Positions 26,203-34,484 of a stretch of DNA of 64,000 bases are shown here, piece after piece. The number at the start of each line of letters is the position of its first letter. The stretch's first letter is position 1. The DNA is from an archaeon (lineage in GTDB: Archaea > Asgardarchaeota > Thorarchaeia > Thorarchaeales > Thorarchaeaceae). The notes below the pieces were generated by a model. It worked only from the letters and a program-made list of their open reading frames with translations, was not told the DNA's origin and ran no database searches. The position numbers and the translations under genes are program-made. The stretch spans positions 1 through 64,000 of the forward strand of contig JAJRWI010000007.1 in NCBI GenBank assembly GCA_024276825.1, written 5' to 3'.

Positions 26203-28667
26203 TAGAGTTTATGCTCCGTTCTAGCGATTATCTCCTCTTGAAGTTCTCTTCCAATTTGAGTGAAGAAGGCATTATAGCCAGTGACTCTGACCAAGAGGTT
26301 GGAATATGAGTCGGGGTCTTTCTGCGCAGCACGGAGGGTCTTGGCATCGATTATGTTGATCTGAAGAGCAGTTCCACCAGCTTCGCCATAGGCCCTCAAT
26401 AGTGCTGCTAATTTAGCGATATGCTCAGGGGTCTTGACCATTGATGGACTGAGGGTTATAGTATGTGATGCACCATTGGGCACCGTTTCAAGGCCGAGTT
26501 TACCAACCGATCGAATGGAAGCCGTGGGCCCCTTCATATCCATTCCTTGCACAGCACCAACACCGCCTGAGAGGTATTCTCCACGTCGTCGGCCATCAGG
26601 TGTTGCCGCTGTAAGAGGTGCAAGAGGGATGAAGTAGTTCCAGCTCAGGTATCCTGCACGATAACGCCTGCCAGTGTAGGGGTTCTTGTGCTTGAAGGTT
26701 TCAGTTGCCCAGAACATGGAAAGGTGTCTTGTGACCTCATCTGCATAATCATCGTCATTGCCAAACTTGGGAGCCTTATTTCTGAGCATCTGACGGATCT
26801 CCTCATAGCCCTCATAGTTGGCCTTGATTGCATTCAGTAGTTCTTCCATTGTGATCTTCTTATCTTCATAGACCAACTTCTTGACTGCAGTGACCGAGTC
26901 TGCGAGAGTAGCTATCCCCATGCCTTCAAGAGTGATGAAGTTCCAGTCTGTTCCGCCCTCATTAACATCCTTGCCACGCTCAGCACAACCATCCATCAGC
27001 GCACTGAGATATGGGGTCGGCTGGTATTTAGCCCTCAGCGTATCAGCCTTGTTTCCACAGTCTACAAGGAGTTTGATCAGTGCCTTGAGTTGCTCTTCAA
27101 CAGCATTCAGGAACTGCCCGTAGTTCTCGAATTGAAGTGGGTCACCAGTCTTCGGCCCTATCTGTTCGCCGGTCTGCATGTCTTTACCATTATTGAGAGC
27201 AAGCTCGACTGCCTTGGCGAGATTGATGTTTACATCCACAGTCCCTGACCTATCGTTCCCTTGCATGGTGTTCTCCAGACAACCCACAATTCCATAGTTC
27301 CATGCCTGCTCTCTGGGAATGCCTTCCCAGACGAGACCCTCAATACTGTTCTCATCAAAATTCATCAGGAAGGGAGACCCTTGTGCCTTTGAGAGGACCT
27401 CTGCAACCCTGATGAGAAAGTCTTGTGGGGTGTTCTTATGGAGTCGAATGTTAGGCTTGGGCTCAAGTAGGTTCATCTCCTCAATCACCTCTAGAGCAAG
27501 CCATGTCAGATCATTGGTGAGGTCTTCGCCATTGGGTCCGCAACCACTGAGGGTCATCAGTTGCCCGAAGCTTGAATTAATACCTTGGTTTATCCCAAGT
27601 CGGCCCTGATAATCGTAAGCATAATTGTGTTTGATCCAATAACATTGAAGAAGCTCCTTCGCCTGCTCGCGAGTCAATTCACCTTTGTCGATACTACGCT
27701 TATAATAAGGATACATGTACTGGTCCCATCGACCATGAGAGAGCCCTGCTCCAGGATATGACTCTGCAGCCATGACCAGCATATGGGTCATCCAGAGTGA
27801 TTGGAGTGCCTCCCAGAAGGTTTCTGCCGGTTCCCATGGAACTTTTCGACAGATTCGGGCAATTTCAAGGAGTTCACTCTTCCTCTTCGAGTTGCTCTCT
27901 GATTCGGCGAGTTCCTCAGCTTTAGCGGCATATCTGAGGCTGAGGTCTCTTGCAGTCCTTAGACTGAGAATTAATGCATCAATGAATTCACGATGCTCCT
28001 TGGAAGTCTTGCGCCTCTTAATCTCCTCATATTCTTCAACAATACCTCGCATGCCCATTCTCAAGACCTTTGCATAGTTGGGAATCAGATGGCCAGGTGC
28101 AGCTGAAGCAGTTCCAACGCCAAGTCTTGCAAGACGGGCGGCCTCCTTGAACCACTTTTTCATCTCTTTGTTCCGGGCCTTTGCCTCATTCTTGTTAAGA
28201 GACCTTGAGAGTGCAGTATTGAAATGAAAACCAACAATGAGCTCACCATCTAGAATCTCAGTGGGCATGTAATGAACCATTGCCTCATAAAAGAAGATAG
28301 CACGTCGCATCGCCAGGTCATGTTCCCAGTAGTCCTCTGGAAGATCAACCTTCACTGCCATTGCTCTTAGCGAACCCTGAATTGATGTCATGAATTGATA
28401 TATCGCAGGCTCATTTGCCCAGTCATGAAGCGCATAGACATCATCCCATTCTGTACCTGTTGTGAATGCAAATGGCTCGTTCGTGATAGTCCGCTTGTCG
28501 AATGAATAGAACTGATCACGAAGTTTCTTCACACGCTCAGGCAATTTTTCAGATGGCGACCAGATCTGAACAGTTTGATCGTCAGTACCTTCAACGGTCA
28601 CATTGAACACTTCCAAGGGGAGTATTACATTGGAAAACAGGCTTTTAGGTGTAATTGTAAAGACCAA
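26202..28667 (-). CDS. Glycyl radical enzyme (PflD-like, substrate unknown)
   Basis: A protein of 821 residues with the two diagnostic motifs: catalytic Cys463 with general acid/base Glu465 in GIVGCLENT (459-467), and Gly797, the radical-bearing residue, in VRVTGYNAFF (793-802). The GCxE form places it with dehydratases, decarboxylases and lyases of the PflD group (glycerol, choline, hydroxyproline, arylacetate, alkylsuccinate enzymes), not pyruvate formate-lyase, which has two adjacent Cys. The flanking NTMQGND differs from the GCVEP of diol/choline enzymes I know, so no substrate is assigned. There is no microcompartment gene nearby. The first 35 residues before VQIWSPSEKLPERVKK are atypical, and a GTG start near residue 23 is possible. 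Confidence 0.9.
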   Translation of the reverse strand: MVFTITPKSLFSNVILPLEVFNVTVEGTDDQTVQIWSPSEKLPERVKKLRDQFYSFDKRTITNEPFAFTTGTEWDDVYALHDWANEPAIYQFMTSIQGSLRAMAVKVDLPEDYWEHDLAMRRAIFFYEAMVHYMPTEILDGELIVGFHFNTALSRSLNKNEAKARNKEMKKWFKEAARLARLGVGTASAAPGHLIPNYAKVLRMGMRGIVEEYEEIKRRKTSKEHREFIDALILSLRTARDLSLRYAAKAEELAESESNSKRKSELLEIARICRKVPWEPAETFWEALQSLWMTHMLVMAAESYPGAGLSHGRWDQYMYPYYKRSIDKGELTREQAKELLQCYWIKHNYAYDYQGRLGINQGINSSFGQLMTLSGCGPNGEDLTNDLTWLALEVIEEMNLLEPKPNIRLHKNTPQDFLIRVAEVLSKAQGSPFLMNFDENSIEGLVWEGIPREQAWNYGIVGCLENTMQGNDRSGTVDVNINLAKAVELALNNGKDMQTGEQIGPKTGDPLQFENYGQFLNAVEEQLKALIKLLVDCGNKADTLRAKYQPTPYLSALMDGCAERGKDVNEGGTDWNFITLEGMGIATLADSVTAVKKLVYEDKKITMEELLNAIKANYEGYEEIRQMLRNKAPKFGNDDDYADEVTRHLSMFWATETFKHKNPYTGRRYRAGYLSWNYFIPLAPLTAATPDGRRRGEYLSGGVGAVQGMDMKGPTASIRSVGKLGLETVPNGASHTITLSPSMVKTPEHIAKLAALLRAYGEAGGTALQINIIDAKTLRAAQKDPDSYSNLLVRVTGYNAFFTQIGRELQEEIIARTEHKL

Positions 28668-28831
28668 CGTGGGCAGAAATCGGAACTGTGGATTTGATCA
28701 TTGGTGTGATGTTCGAAACGTGGGTACTTGCATGTGCGTATTATACTCGTTCATTCAGCAATTTTCGGAAATGCATTTACAATAATTATCAACCAGATAA
28801 TAGTTCGTACATCTGTGGTATAGACAATATC

Positions 28832-28841
28832 TTTAAAAAAG
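28832..28841 (+). promoter_or_regulatory. TATA box for the surface Ig-like membrane protein
   Basis: A CTTTAAAAAA-like element around 28832-28841 lies about 65 bp before ATG 28903. The leader would contain GGATGATT shortly before the start as ribosome site. Confidence 0.4.
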
Positions 28842-28902
28842 AGGCAAGACCTCTGGGCGTGCAACACACTGCCTTGAATAAGGGTTGCAGGATGATTGCA
28901 GA

Positions 28903-30486
28903 ATGAGAAAGACCAGTATTATGACCCTTCTAATAGTATCGCTTGTGTTTGCAGGGGCACTATTCATGGTCCCCAGTGCAACAGTCACTAATGAGGCTGC
29001 ATCTTCAGCTAATATTGAGACCTTTGCATTTGCAGGCTTTGATTCTGAAAATATCACAGTAGTTCTTCTCACACCTGCTAACGAGTCTGAGATTGCTGGC
29101 ACTGTTGATTTGACGTTTAACATCACTTCTGTCAATGGCCCACTAAATCTCACCCTGTTTGTTGATGATGATATTCACCCGGATTACAATAACACGGAGA
29201 TATCACTTGCAGTCAATGCCACAACTACTGTGAACATCACTGTTGACACAACAGTGCTACCAGAGGGGTTATTGAATTTCACATTTCTATTTGAGGACAA
29301 CACCACTGGAATTGTTGACAAGGAAACCTATCATCTGAGATTTCTTGTCAATAACCATGGTGCCCCATCCATAAAAATGATCTCGCCAAGTGAGGGAGAA
29401 ACAATAATTGGTCTTGCTGACATTCTGCTTAATATAACATCTGACTATCCCGAAGTGTACATGAACCTCACAGTTGATGGAGAACTTGACCCTGACTTCA
29501 ATATGACATTAGTTCCTGCCACGCTTGCAAATCATACATTAAACTGCAGTCGTTATGACAATGGTCATCATGTGATAAAGATCACCATCTGGACTGAAGA
29601 GGGCCTTCAGGCAAGTGTTGAACGCGAGGTCATATTTCTCGATTATGTGAGATTCGCTATTACTGGCATGGCATCTTATGCCAGAGTTTCAGGAAATCAG
29701 ACCTTCGATATCAAAGTGTTCACCCCTTATGATACCGTCACGCTAACTGCATATGTTGATGATGTCTTGGCACCTGATGTGGTGAATATCACGCTTCATG
29801 AGGGGCAGGACTCGTTCATCATGGACACTACATATTACTCAGAGGGTGAACACAATTTCACATTCATTGCATATGACGCGTTTGGGCACAAATGGGAAAC
29901 CACGATGATATTTGTAGTAGATAACTATGGAGTCCCAGAAGTTCACTTTGTCGCACCTACTGAGGATATTGTTGTTGGCATTGCAGAATTCACAATTCAG
30001 ATCGACTCTAATTGGGAAAATGTCACAATTACGGTTCTTGTTGATGGTGAGGAAATTCCTGAGCTGACAAACATCACAGTCAACACCGGCGAGTATACAT
30101 TCACTATTGATACATCTCAATATTCAAAATGGCAGCATGAAGTGACTGTGAAAGTAGAAACTTTAGAGGGCGAAACTGCAGAAACTTCAGAGATGTTCGG
30201 GTTTGCCAACTTCAGGCTTGAGGAGATAGCGAGTATAATAGTAATCTTGGGGGTAGCATTTGTAATCCCAATACGCAGAAAAATAGCGGGTTATCCCATC
30301 AAGTCAATATTGATTGTTGATGTGATATTTATCCTTGTTACCGCAGGTGTCTTTCTTACACTGGGAGTCACATCATATTCATTGATGGTCTGGCACATTA
30401 ATCTTGCAAGCATCTGGGCACTTGGTTCTGCACTGATATTCACCAACTGGGTGCTGCCATTGTTTGAGAAGGTTGAGGAAGAGTAA
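28903..30486 (+). CDS. Secreted/membrane-anchored protein with four Ig-like repeats
   Basis: From ATG 28903 (527 residues) the chain begins RKTSIMTLLIVSLVFAGALF, a signal peptide. Four beta-rich repeats of roughly 95 residues follow, each with a P-x-[ED]-x-[ES]-x-[IV]-x-G opening, a V-D-[DG]-[DE] turn and an NxT-rich strand (LFVDDDIHPD, LTVDGELDPD, AYVDDVLAPD, VLVDGEEIPE). About twenty NxS/NxT sequons predict heavy N-glycosylation. The C-terminus has three hydrophobic helices ending with charged KVEEE inside the cell. This is a typical archaeal cell-surface architecture, unrelated in sequence to the 1-1669 protein. Role unknown (adhesion, S-layer or sensor). Confidence 0.7.
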   Translation: MRKTSIMTLLIVSLVFAGALFMVPSATVTNEAASSANIETFAFAGFDSENITVVLLTPANESEIAGTVDLTFNITSVNGPLNLTLFVDDDIHPDYNNTEISLAVNATTTVNITVDTTVLPEGLLNFTFLFEDNTTGIVDKETYHLRFLVNNHGAPSIKMISPSEGETIIGLADILLNITSDYPEVYMNLTVDGELDPDFNMTLVPATLANHTLNCSRYDNGHHVIKITIWTEEGLQASVEREVIFLDYVRFAITGMASYARVSGNQTFDIKVFTPYDTVTLTAYVDDVLAPDVVNITLHEGQDSFIMDTTYYSEGEHNFTFIAYDAFGHKWETTMIFVVDNYGVPEVHFVAPTEDIVVGIAEFTIQIDSNWENVTITVLVDGEEIPELTNITVNTGEYTFTIDTSQYSKWQHEVTVKVETLEGETAETSEMFGFANFRLEEIASIIVILGVAFVIPIRRKIAGYPIKSILIVDVIFILVTAGVFLTLGVTSYSLMVWHINLASIWALGSALIFTNWVLPLFEKVEEE

Positions 30487-30489
30487 GTC

Positions 30490-31338
30490 TCATAGCACAC
30501 GCATAACTGGGATGTCCTTTTCTGGGGACACATCCCAGTCAGCCATTTTTCCAATCATGTCCAGTTGGCTACTCTGAACTATGCTGAAAACACTATTACA
30601 ATGCCATCTTGAAGCAGCCTTTGCAGTCTTGATAATGATTGCATCAATAAACTCTATTCCGTGCTTGGTTACATCAGCTGCGAATTGTGCGGTCTTATTC
30701 AGTCTGTTGATCACTACGCCCACACCGAGTAATTTAGAGCCGTAATAGTATTCCAGTAATCTCCCCTTTTTGTTTTGCATCTTCAGTTCTGCAATCAGAT
30801 CTGTGATTGCTCCAGGGTATGAATAGTTTGAGAATCTCATTTTTCGGGGAATCTTGTCAGCCACAGAGTGCTCAACTACTGAGACATTATTGAAGCGGAC
30901 CTTTGGTAGTTTTGAGATTGGGACTTCTATCCTTGATAGGCTTCCTTTTGCAAAGTATTTGTTAGTCATCCAGTAGTTATAGTCTTCAGGTGTCGTGATA
31001 TGAAAGATCTGTCCAGCATCTTGTGACACCATTATCTTCTCTGCTGCTTTCACCAGCTTGGGTCCTACAACATCACGAGATTCACGAGCATCAATATGGT
31101 GGTCCATGATTATTCCAGTCTTTCCGAGTTGAAGGTTGTTCTCCATACGAAAAATAATCTCGCCAATTACCATTTCCTTGGACTCGGCAACAAGCCAACC
31201 ATTCCTGCTGATAAGGGGATTTCTATGAATCGCTTTAACTTGTTCCACATTGACAATGTCTTCCATTGAATGCGAACTCTGGTATACCTCCAAGAGATCC
31301 TTGCAGTCCTTCATCACACCTCTTCTTATCAAGACCAT
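30490..31338 (-). CDS. GNAT-superfamily protein (divergent acetyltransferase)
   Basis: A protein of 282 residues. The first 130 residues follow a GNAT order: VLIRRGVMKDCKDLLEVYQS, NGWLVAESKEMVIGEIIFRM, then an acetyl-CoA-loop-like ARESRDVVGPKLVKAAEKI, where the Q/RxxGxG/A motif is altered. The second half looks like another degenerate GNAT lobe (GRLLEYYYGSKLLGVGVVINRLN). Two-lobed GNAT proteins are known in archaea. Weakened loop residues leave catalysis uncertain. The stop is four bases from the convergent surface-protein stop. Confidence 0.55.
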   Translation of the reverse strand: MVLIRRGVMKDCKDLLEVYQSSHSMEDIVNVEQVKAIHRNPLISRNGWLVAESKEMVIGEIIFRMENNLQLGKTGIIMDHHIDARESRDVVGPKLVKAAEKIMVSQDAGQIFHITTPEDYNYWMTNKYFAKGSLSRIEVPISKLPKVRFNNVSVVEHSVADKIPRKMRFSNYSYPGAITDLIAELKMQNKKGRLLEYYYGSKLLGVGVVINRLNKTAQFAADVTKHGIEFIDAIIIKTAKAASRWHCNSVFSIVQSSQLDMIGKMADWDVSPEKDIPVMRVL

Positions 31339-31496
31339 GATTCACTCACCATCGACTACAGAGAATGCTTACAACCTACGATAAAATAAGAGCTAGTATG
31401 ACACTTGTGCAAAGTTCAATTCATTCGGAAAAATATGATAAGGAGCCAATTGCTAACCATTTGACAATATAATTATGTTAAGCTCAGGTGGGAATG

Positions 31497-32051
31497 ATGA
31501 GTCGTGCTATTAGGATGCTTATTCTAATCATCCTACTATTATTTGGCATCTTTGAACTAGTCTATGGATTTCTTGGGGTCAGTATCTATGGAATATTTGG
31601 TGTGATTCCTGAGTCAGGATTACCAGCAATATTACCGCTTATAGTGGGAGTATTTCTCTGTCTGGTATCAGTCTATCTGCTCAGTTCAATGCTTATCAAA
31701 GAAGGTAGAATGAAGAGAATTGTGGGTGTCGCGAGCTCATACGAAAAAATAACTATTGCAGAGATCAGTGAACTATCTGGGGTTAAGACCTCAAATGTGA
31801 AACCATTGTTGTTTGAGGCAATTGCAGAAGGTCTTCTACATGGTGTGATTAAAGAGAACACATTCATTCGAAAGGAGGCTGAGGCCGAGGTCATAATTGA
31901 GCGGGAGGTAATGGTGACCCGTAAGGCTCCAGAAAAATGCTACAAGTGCGGCGCCTCATTGAATCCGCAGGAGGTTGAATGGGTAGGGCCCGATCAGTTC
32001 AGATGTGCTCATTGTGGTGCAGTAATGACAGTCGAAACTGAGAGAATCTGA
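31497..32051 (+). CDS. Two-helix membrane protein with winged-helix and zinc-ribbon domains
   Basis: I do not recognise a named family. Residues about 5-65 hold two transmembrane helices. Residues 75-125 form a winged-helix/PCI-like unit (YEKITIAEISELSGVKTSNVKPLLFEAIAEGLLHG, keep in mind PCI-type KITIxEIAxLSG). The C-terminus is a zinc ribbon, CYKC and CAHC spaced by about 20 residues. The layout, membrane anchor plus cytosolic DNA- or protein-binding module, suggests a membrane-tethered regulator. AGGTGG at 31486-31491, five bases before ATG 31497, selects this start over ATG 31494 or GTG 31488. It lies alone upstream of the bifurcating-enzyme operon. Confidence 0.6.
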   Translation: MSRAIRMLILIILLLFGIFELVYGFLGVSIYGIFGVIPESGLPAILPLIVGVFLCLVSVYLLSSMLIKEGRMKRIVGVASSYEKITIAEISELSGVKTSNVKPLLFEAIAEGLLHGVIKENTFIRKEAEAEVIIEREVMVTRKAPEKCYKCGASLNPQEVEWVGPDQFRCAHCGAVMTVETERI

Positions 32052-32143
32052 GCTGAGAAGTGGGAATCATTATAATCTCGCCCTGTTGACCCATATTAAT
32101 GCAAATAGTTGTTTGACCTAGGCAATGAGTTTACACTTCATAA

Positions 32144-32153
32144 GCCTTTTATT
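32144..32153 (+). promoter_or_regulatory. TATA box of the nuo/nfn-like operon; leaderless start
   Basis: CCTTTTATTT at 32144-32153 lies 25-30 bp before ATG 32176, the spacing of a leaderless archaeal transcript. It falls after the other in-frame ATG (32125), which would therefore not be transcribed. This decides the start of the first gene. Confidence 0.5.
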
Positions 32154-32175
32154 TGTCGGACGTCCGCAGGCGCAC

Positions 32176-32646
32176 ATGCAAGCACCTCCGACTGACCAAT
32201 TACACTCGAAGCTCATTCCTATGCTTCAAGAGATACAGGAACGTCTGGGGTACATCGCTCCTGAAGCTGTTGAGTGGCTTGCAAAAGAGCTAAAACTCAG
32301 TGAGCAGGAGATTTACGGTGTAGCCACATTTTACAACTTTTTCAGGCTCAATCCACCTGGACGTCATGAAATCAGAGTATGCCTTGGGACTGCATGCCAT
32401 GTGCAGGGGAATGAGAAGCTCCTAGACACTATTTGTGAACGTCTTGGCATCCAGCCAGGGGAAACCACCCCTGATGGCAGATATAGCCTTGAACGTGTTG
32501 CATGTGTTGGTGCATGTGCACTTGCACCTGCAATTGTGATTGATGATGAAGTTCACGGAAGAATGACACAAAGGGCGCTCCAAAGACTCTTGGACAAAAT
32601 AGACCGAGAGGATGAAGAGGCCATGAAAAAGAGGGGTGAAAAGTAA
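32176..32646 (+). CDS. nuoE: NuoE-like [2Fe-2S] thioredoxin-fold subunit
   Basis: The 24-kDa-type subunit of NADH-oxidising modules in complex I, bifurcating hydrogenases and formate dehydrogenases. From ATG 32176 (156 residues) it has an N-terminal helical part (GYIAPEAVEWLAKEL, VATFYNFF) and a thioredoxin-like [2Fe-2S] domain with all four ligands: C69 and C74 in CLGTACH, C110 and C114 in CVGAC. It is the first gene of an operon whose members overlap or touch: its stop overlaps the next ATG by one base (TAATG). Assigned function: electron transfer from the FMN subunit; partner is the NuoF-like protein. Confidence 0.88.
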   Translation: MQAPPTDQLHSKLIPMLQEIQERLGYIAPEAVEWLAKELKLSEQEIYGVATFYNFFRLNPPGRHEIRVCLGTACHVQGNEKLLDTICERLGIQPGETTPDGRYSLERVACVGACALAPAIVIDDEVHGRMTQRALQRLLDKIDREDEEAMKKRGEK

Positions 32647-34484
32647 TGGCCGATGAAAAGATTGAACTCTTGGTCTGTCTTGGGACAGGCTGTGAGTCTG
32701 CAAAGTCAGATGTTCTTTTTGCAAAATTGTCCGACGAGATCAAGAAGCACAAGTTAGAGAACAAAGCAGCGGTCAAGAGAATCGGATGTCACGGTCTATG
32801 CCAGCAGGGACCAGTGATTGCGGTTGAGCCCGAGGGACTGTTTTATTGTCAGGTCAAAGAGTCAGACATTGAAGAGATCATACAATCGCATCTCATCAAG
32901 GGTAAACCTGTAGAACGACTATTCTACGAACATGATGATGGGACGAGAATTCCTCATTATAGGGACATTCCATTCTATGCAAAGCAAACGCGAGTTGTGC
33001 TCAAGAATTCAGGTCATATTGATCCTAGCAAGATTGATGATTACATTGCAGTTGGAGGGTACAAGGGTCTTGAGCGTGCTCTGAAGGAGATGAGCCCAGA
33101 AGAAGTCATTGAGGAGGTCTACAACTCCGGACTGCGAGGAAGAGGCGGTGCAGGTTTCCCAACAGGATTAAAATGGAAATTCGCCCGTTCATCGCCAGGA
33201 GATGTCAAATATGCGATATGTAATGCCGATGAGGGAGATCCCGGGGCATTCATGGACGGTTCAATCCTTGTTGCAGATCCCCATTCCGTTCTGGAGGGGC
33301 TTTCAATTGCTGCATATGCCATTGGTGCCCGTGAGGCATTCATTTATGTCAGACATGAGTATCCATCTGCAGTTGCTTCATTGAAGAAGGCCTTAAAGCA
33401 GTCATACGAGAGAGGATTCCTCGGGGAGAACATTCTTGGTACCGGTTTTAATCTTGATATTCGAATGATGGAAGGTGCTGGTGCATTCGTTTGTGGTGAG
33501 GAAACCGCACTGATGGCATCAATAGAGGGTAAGAGGGGAATGCCGAGACCGAGACCACCCTTTCCAACAGAGGCAGGTCTCTGGGGCAAGCCAACAGTGA
33601 TCAATAATGTGAAGTCTTTGGCCGCAGTCGCGATCATTCTAAGAGAGGGCTGGGAATGGTTCAAATCAATTGGTACCGAGGGAAGTCCTGGGACTGCTAT
33701 CTTCTCATTGACTGGAAAGGTCAAGAACACAGGACTAGTTGAAGTCCCCATGGGAGCCACACTGCGACACATCATCTTCGATGTCGGGGGTGGTGTGGGT
33801 ACTGGCAGGGAGTTCAAGGCAGTTCAGACTGGAGGACCCGCAGGAGGTTGTCTACCAAAGGAGAAATTGGACCTACCAGTTGACTTTGACTCGCTTCGAG
33901 AAGCTGGCGCAATCATGGGTTCTGGTGGAATGATAGTAATGGACGAAACCACCTGCATGGTCGATGTTGCCCGATACTTCCTGTCATTCACGCAGCAGGA
34001 GTCATGCGGGAAGTGTACCCCCTGCAGAATGGGCACACTTGAGATGCTAAAGATTCTCGACAAAATAAGAGAGGGCCGTGGCGAAGAGGGTGATATTGAG
34101 AAGCTTCTCGAGTTATGTGATACTGTTGTCAAGGGGTCTCTCTGCGGACTTGGTCAGAACGCACCCAACCCAGTTTTGACAACTATCAAATACTTCAGGG
34201 AAGAGTATGAAGCGCATATTCGCGACAAGACATGTCCTGCCATGGTCTGTCGTGATCTTGTGAAATATGTGATTGATCCTGACTTGTGCATTGGGTGTGG
34301 TGCTTGCAGCAGAATTTGCCCAACAGGGGCTGCACAGGGTGAGAAGAAGCAGGCACATCATATTGAGCAGGACATGTGCATAAAGTGTGGAGCATGCCTT
34401 GAGGTCTGTCCTCCAAAGGCCAGTGCTGTTCTAAAGATACCCATCAGCAAGACACTTGCTGATATTAAAGGAGGTGCTCAATAA
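32646..34484 (+). CDS. nuoF: NuoF-like NAD(P)H-FMN flavoprotein with extra 2Fe-2S and 2x[4Fe-4S] domains
   Basis: A protein of 612 residues with the HndC/HydB architecture. An N-terminal thioredoxin-like [2Fe-2S] domain (C11, C16, C48, C52) is followed by the NADH/FMN core: GRGGAGFPTG (165-174) and NADEGDPGAF (193-202). An SLBB part comes next, then the N3-type [4Fe-4S] site SCGKCTPCRMG (C454, C457, C460 with C500). A C-terminal ferredoxin has two complete clusters (C548/551/554/558 and C578/581/584/588). In bifurcating hydrogenases and the Hnd/Stn-type complexes the FMN here is the bifurcation centre. No hydrogenase large subunit is present. ATG overlaps the nuoE stop and the stop overlaps the next ATG. 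Confidence 0.9.
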   Translation: MADEKIELLVCLGTGCESAKSDVLFAKLSDEIKKHKLENKAAVKRIGCHGLCQQGPVIAVEPEGLFYCQVKESDIEEIIQSHLIKGKPVERLFYEHDDGTRIPHYRDIPFYAKQTRVVLKNSGHIDPSKIDDYIAVGGYKGLERALKEMSPEEVIEEVYNSGLRGRGGAGFPTGLKWKFARSSPGDVKYAICNADEGDPGAFMDGSILVADPHSVLEGLSIAAYAIGAREAFIYVRHEYPSAVASLKKALKQSYERGFLGENILGTGFNLDIRMMEGAGAFVCGEETALMASIEGKRGMPRPRPPFPTEAGLWGKPTVINNVKSLAAVAIILREGWEWFKSIGTEGSPGTAIFSLTGKVKNTGLVEVPMGATLRHIIFDVGGGVGTGREFKAVQTGGPAGGCLPKEKLDLPVDFDSLREAGAIMGSGGMIVMDETTCMVDVARYFLSFTQQESCGKCTPCRMGTLEMLKILDKIREGRGEEGDIEKLLELCDTVVKGSLCGLGQNAPNPVLTTIKYFREEYEAHIRDKTCPAMVCRDLVKYVIDPDLCIGCGACSRICPTGAAQGEKKQAHHIEQDMCIKCGACLEVCPPKASAVLKIPISKTLADIKGGAQ

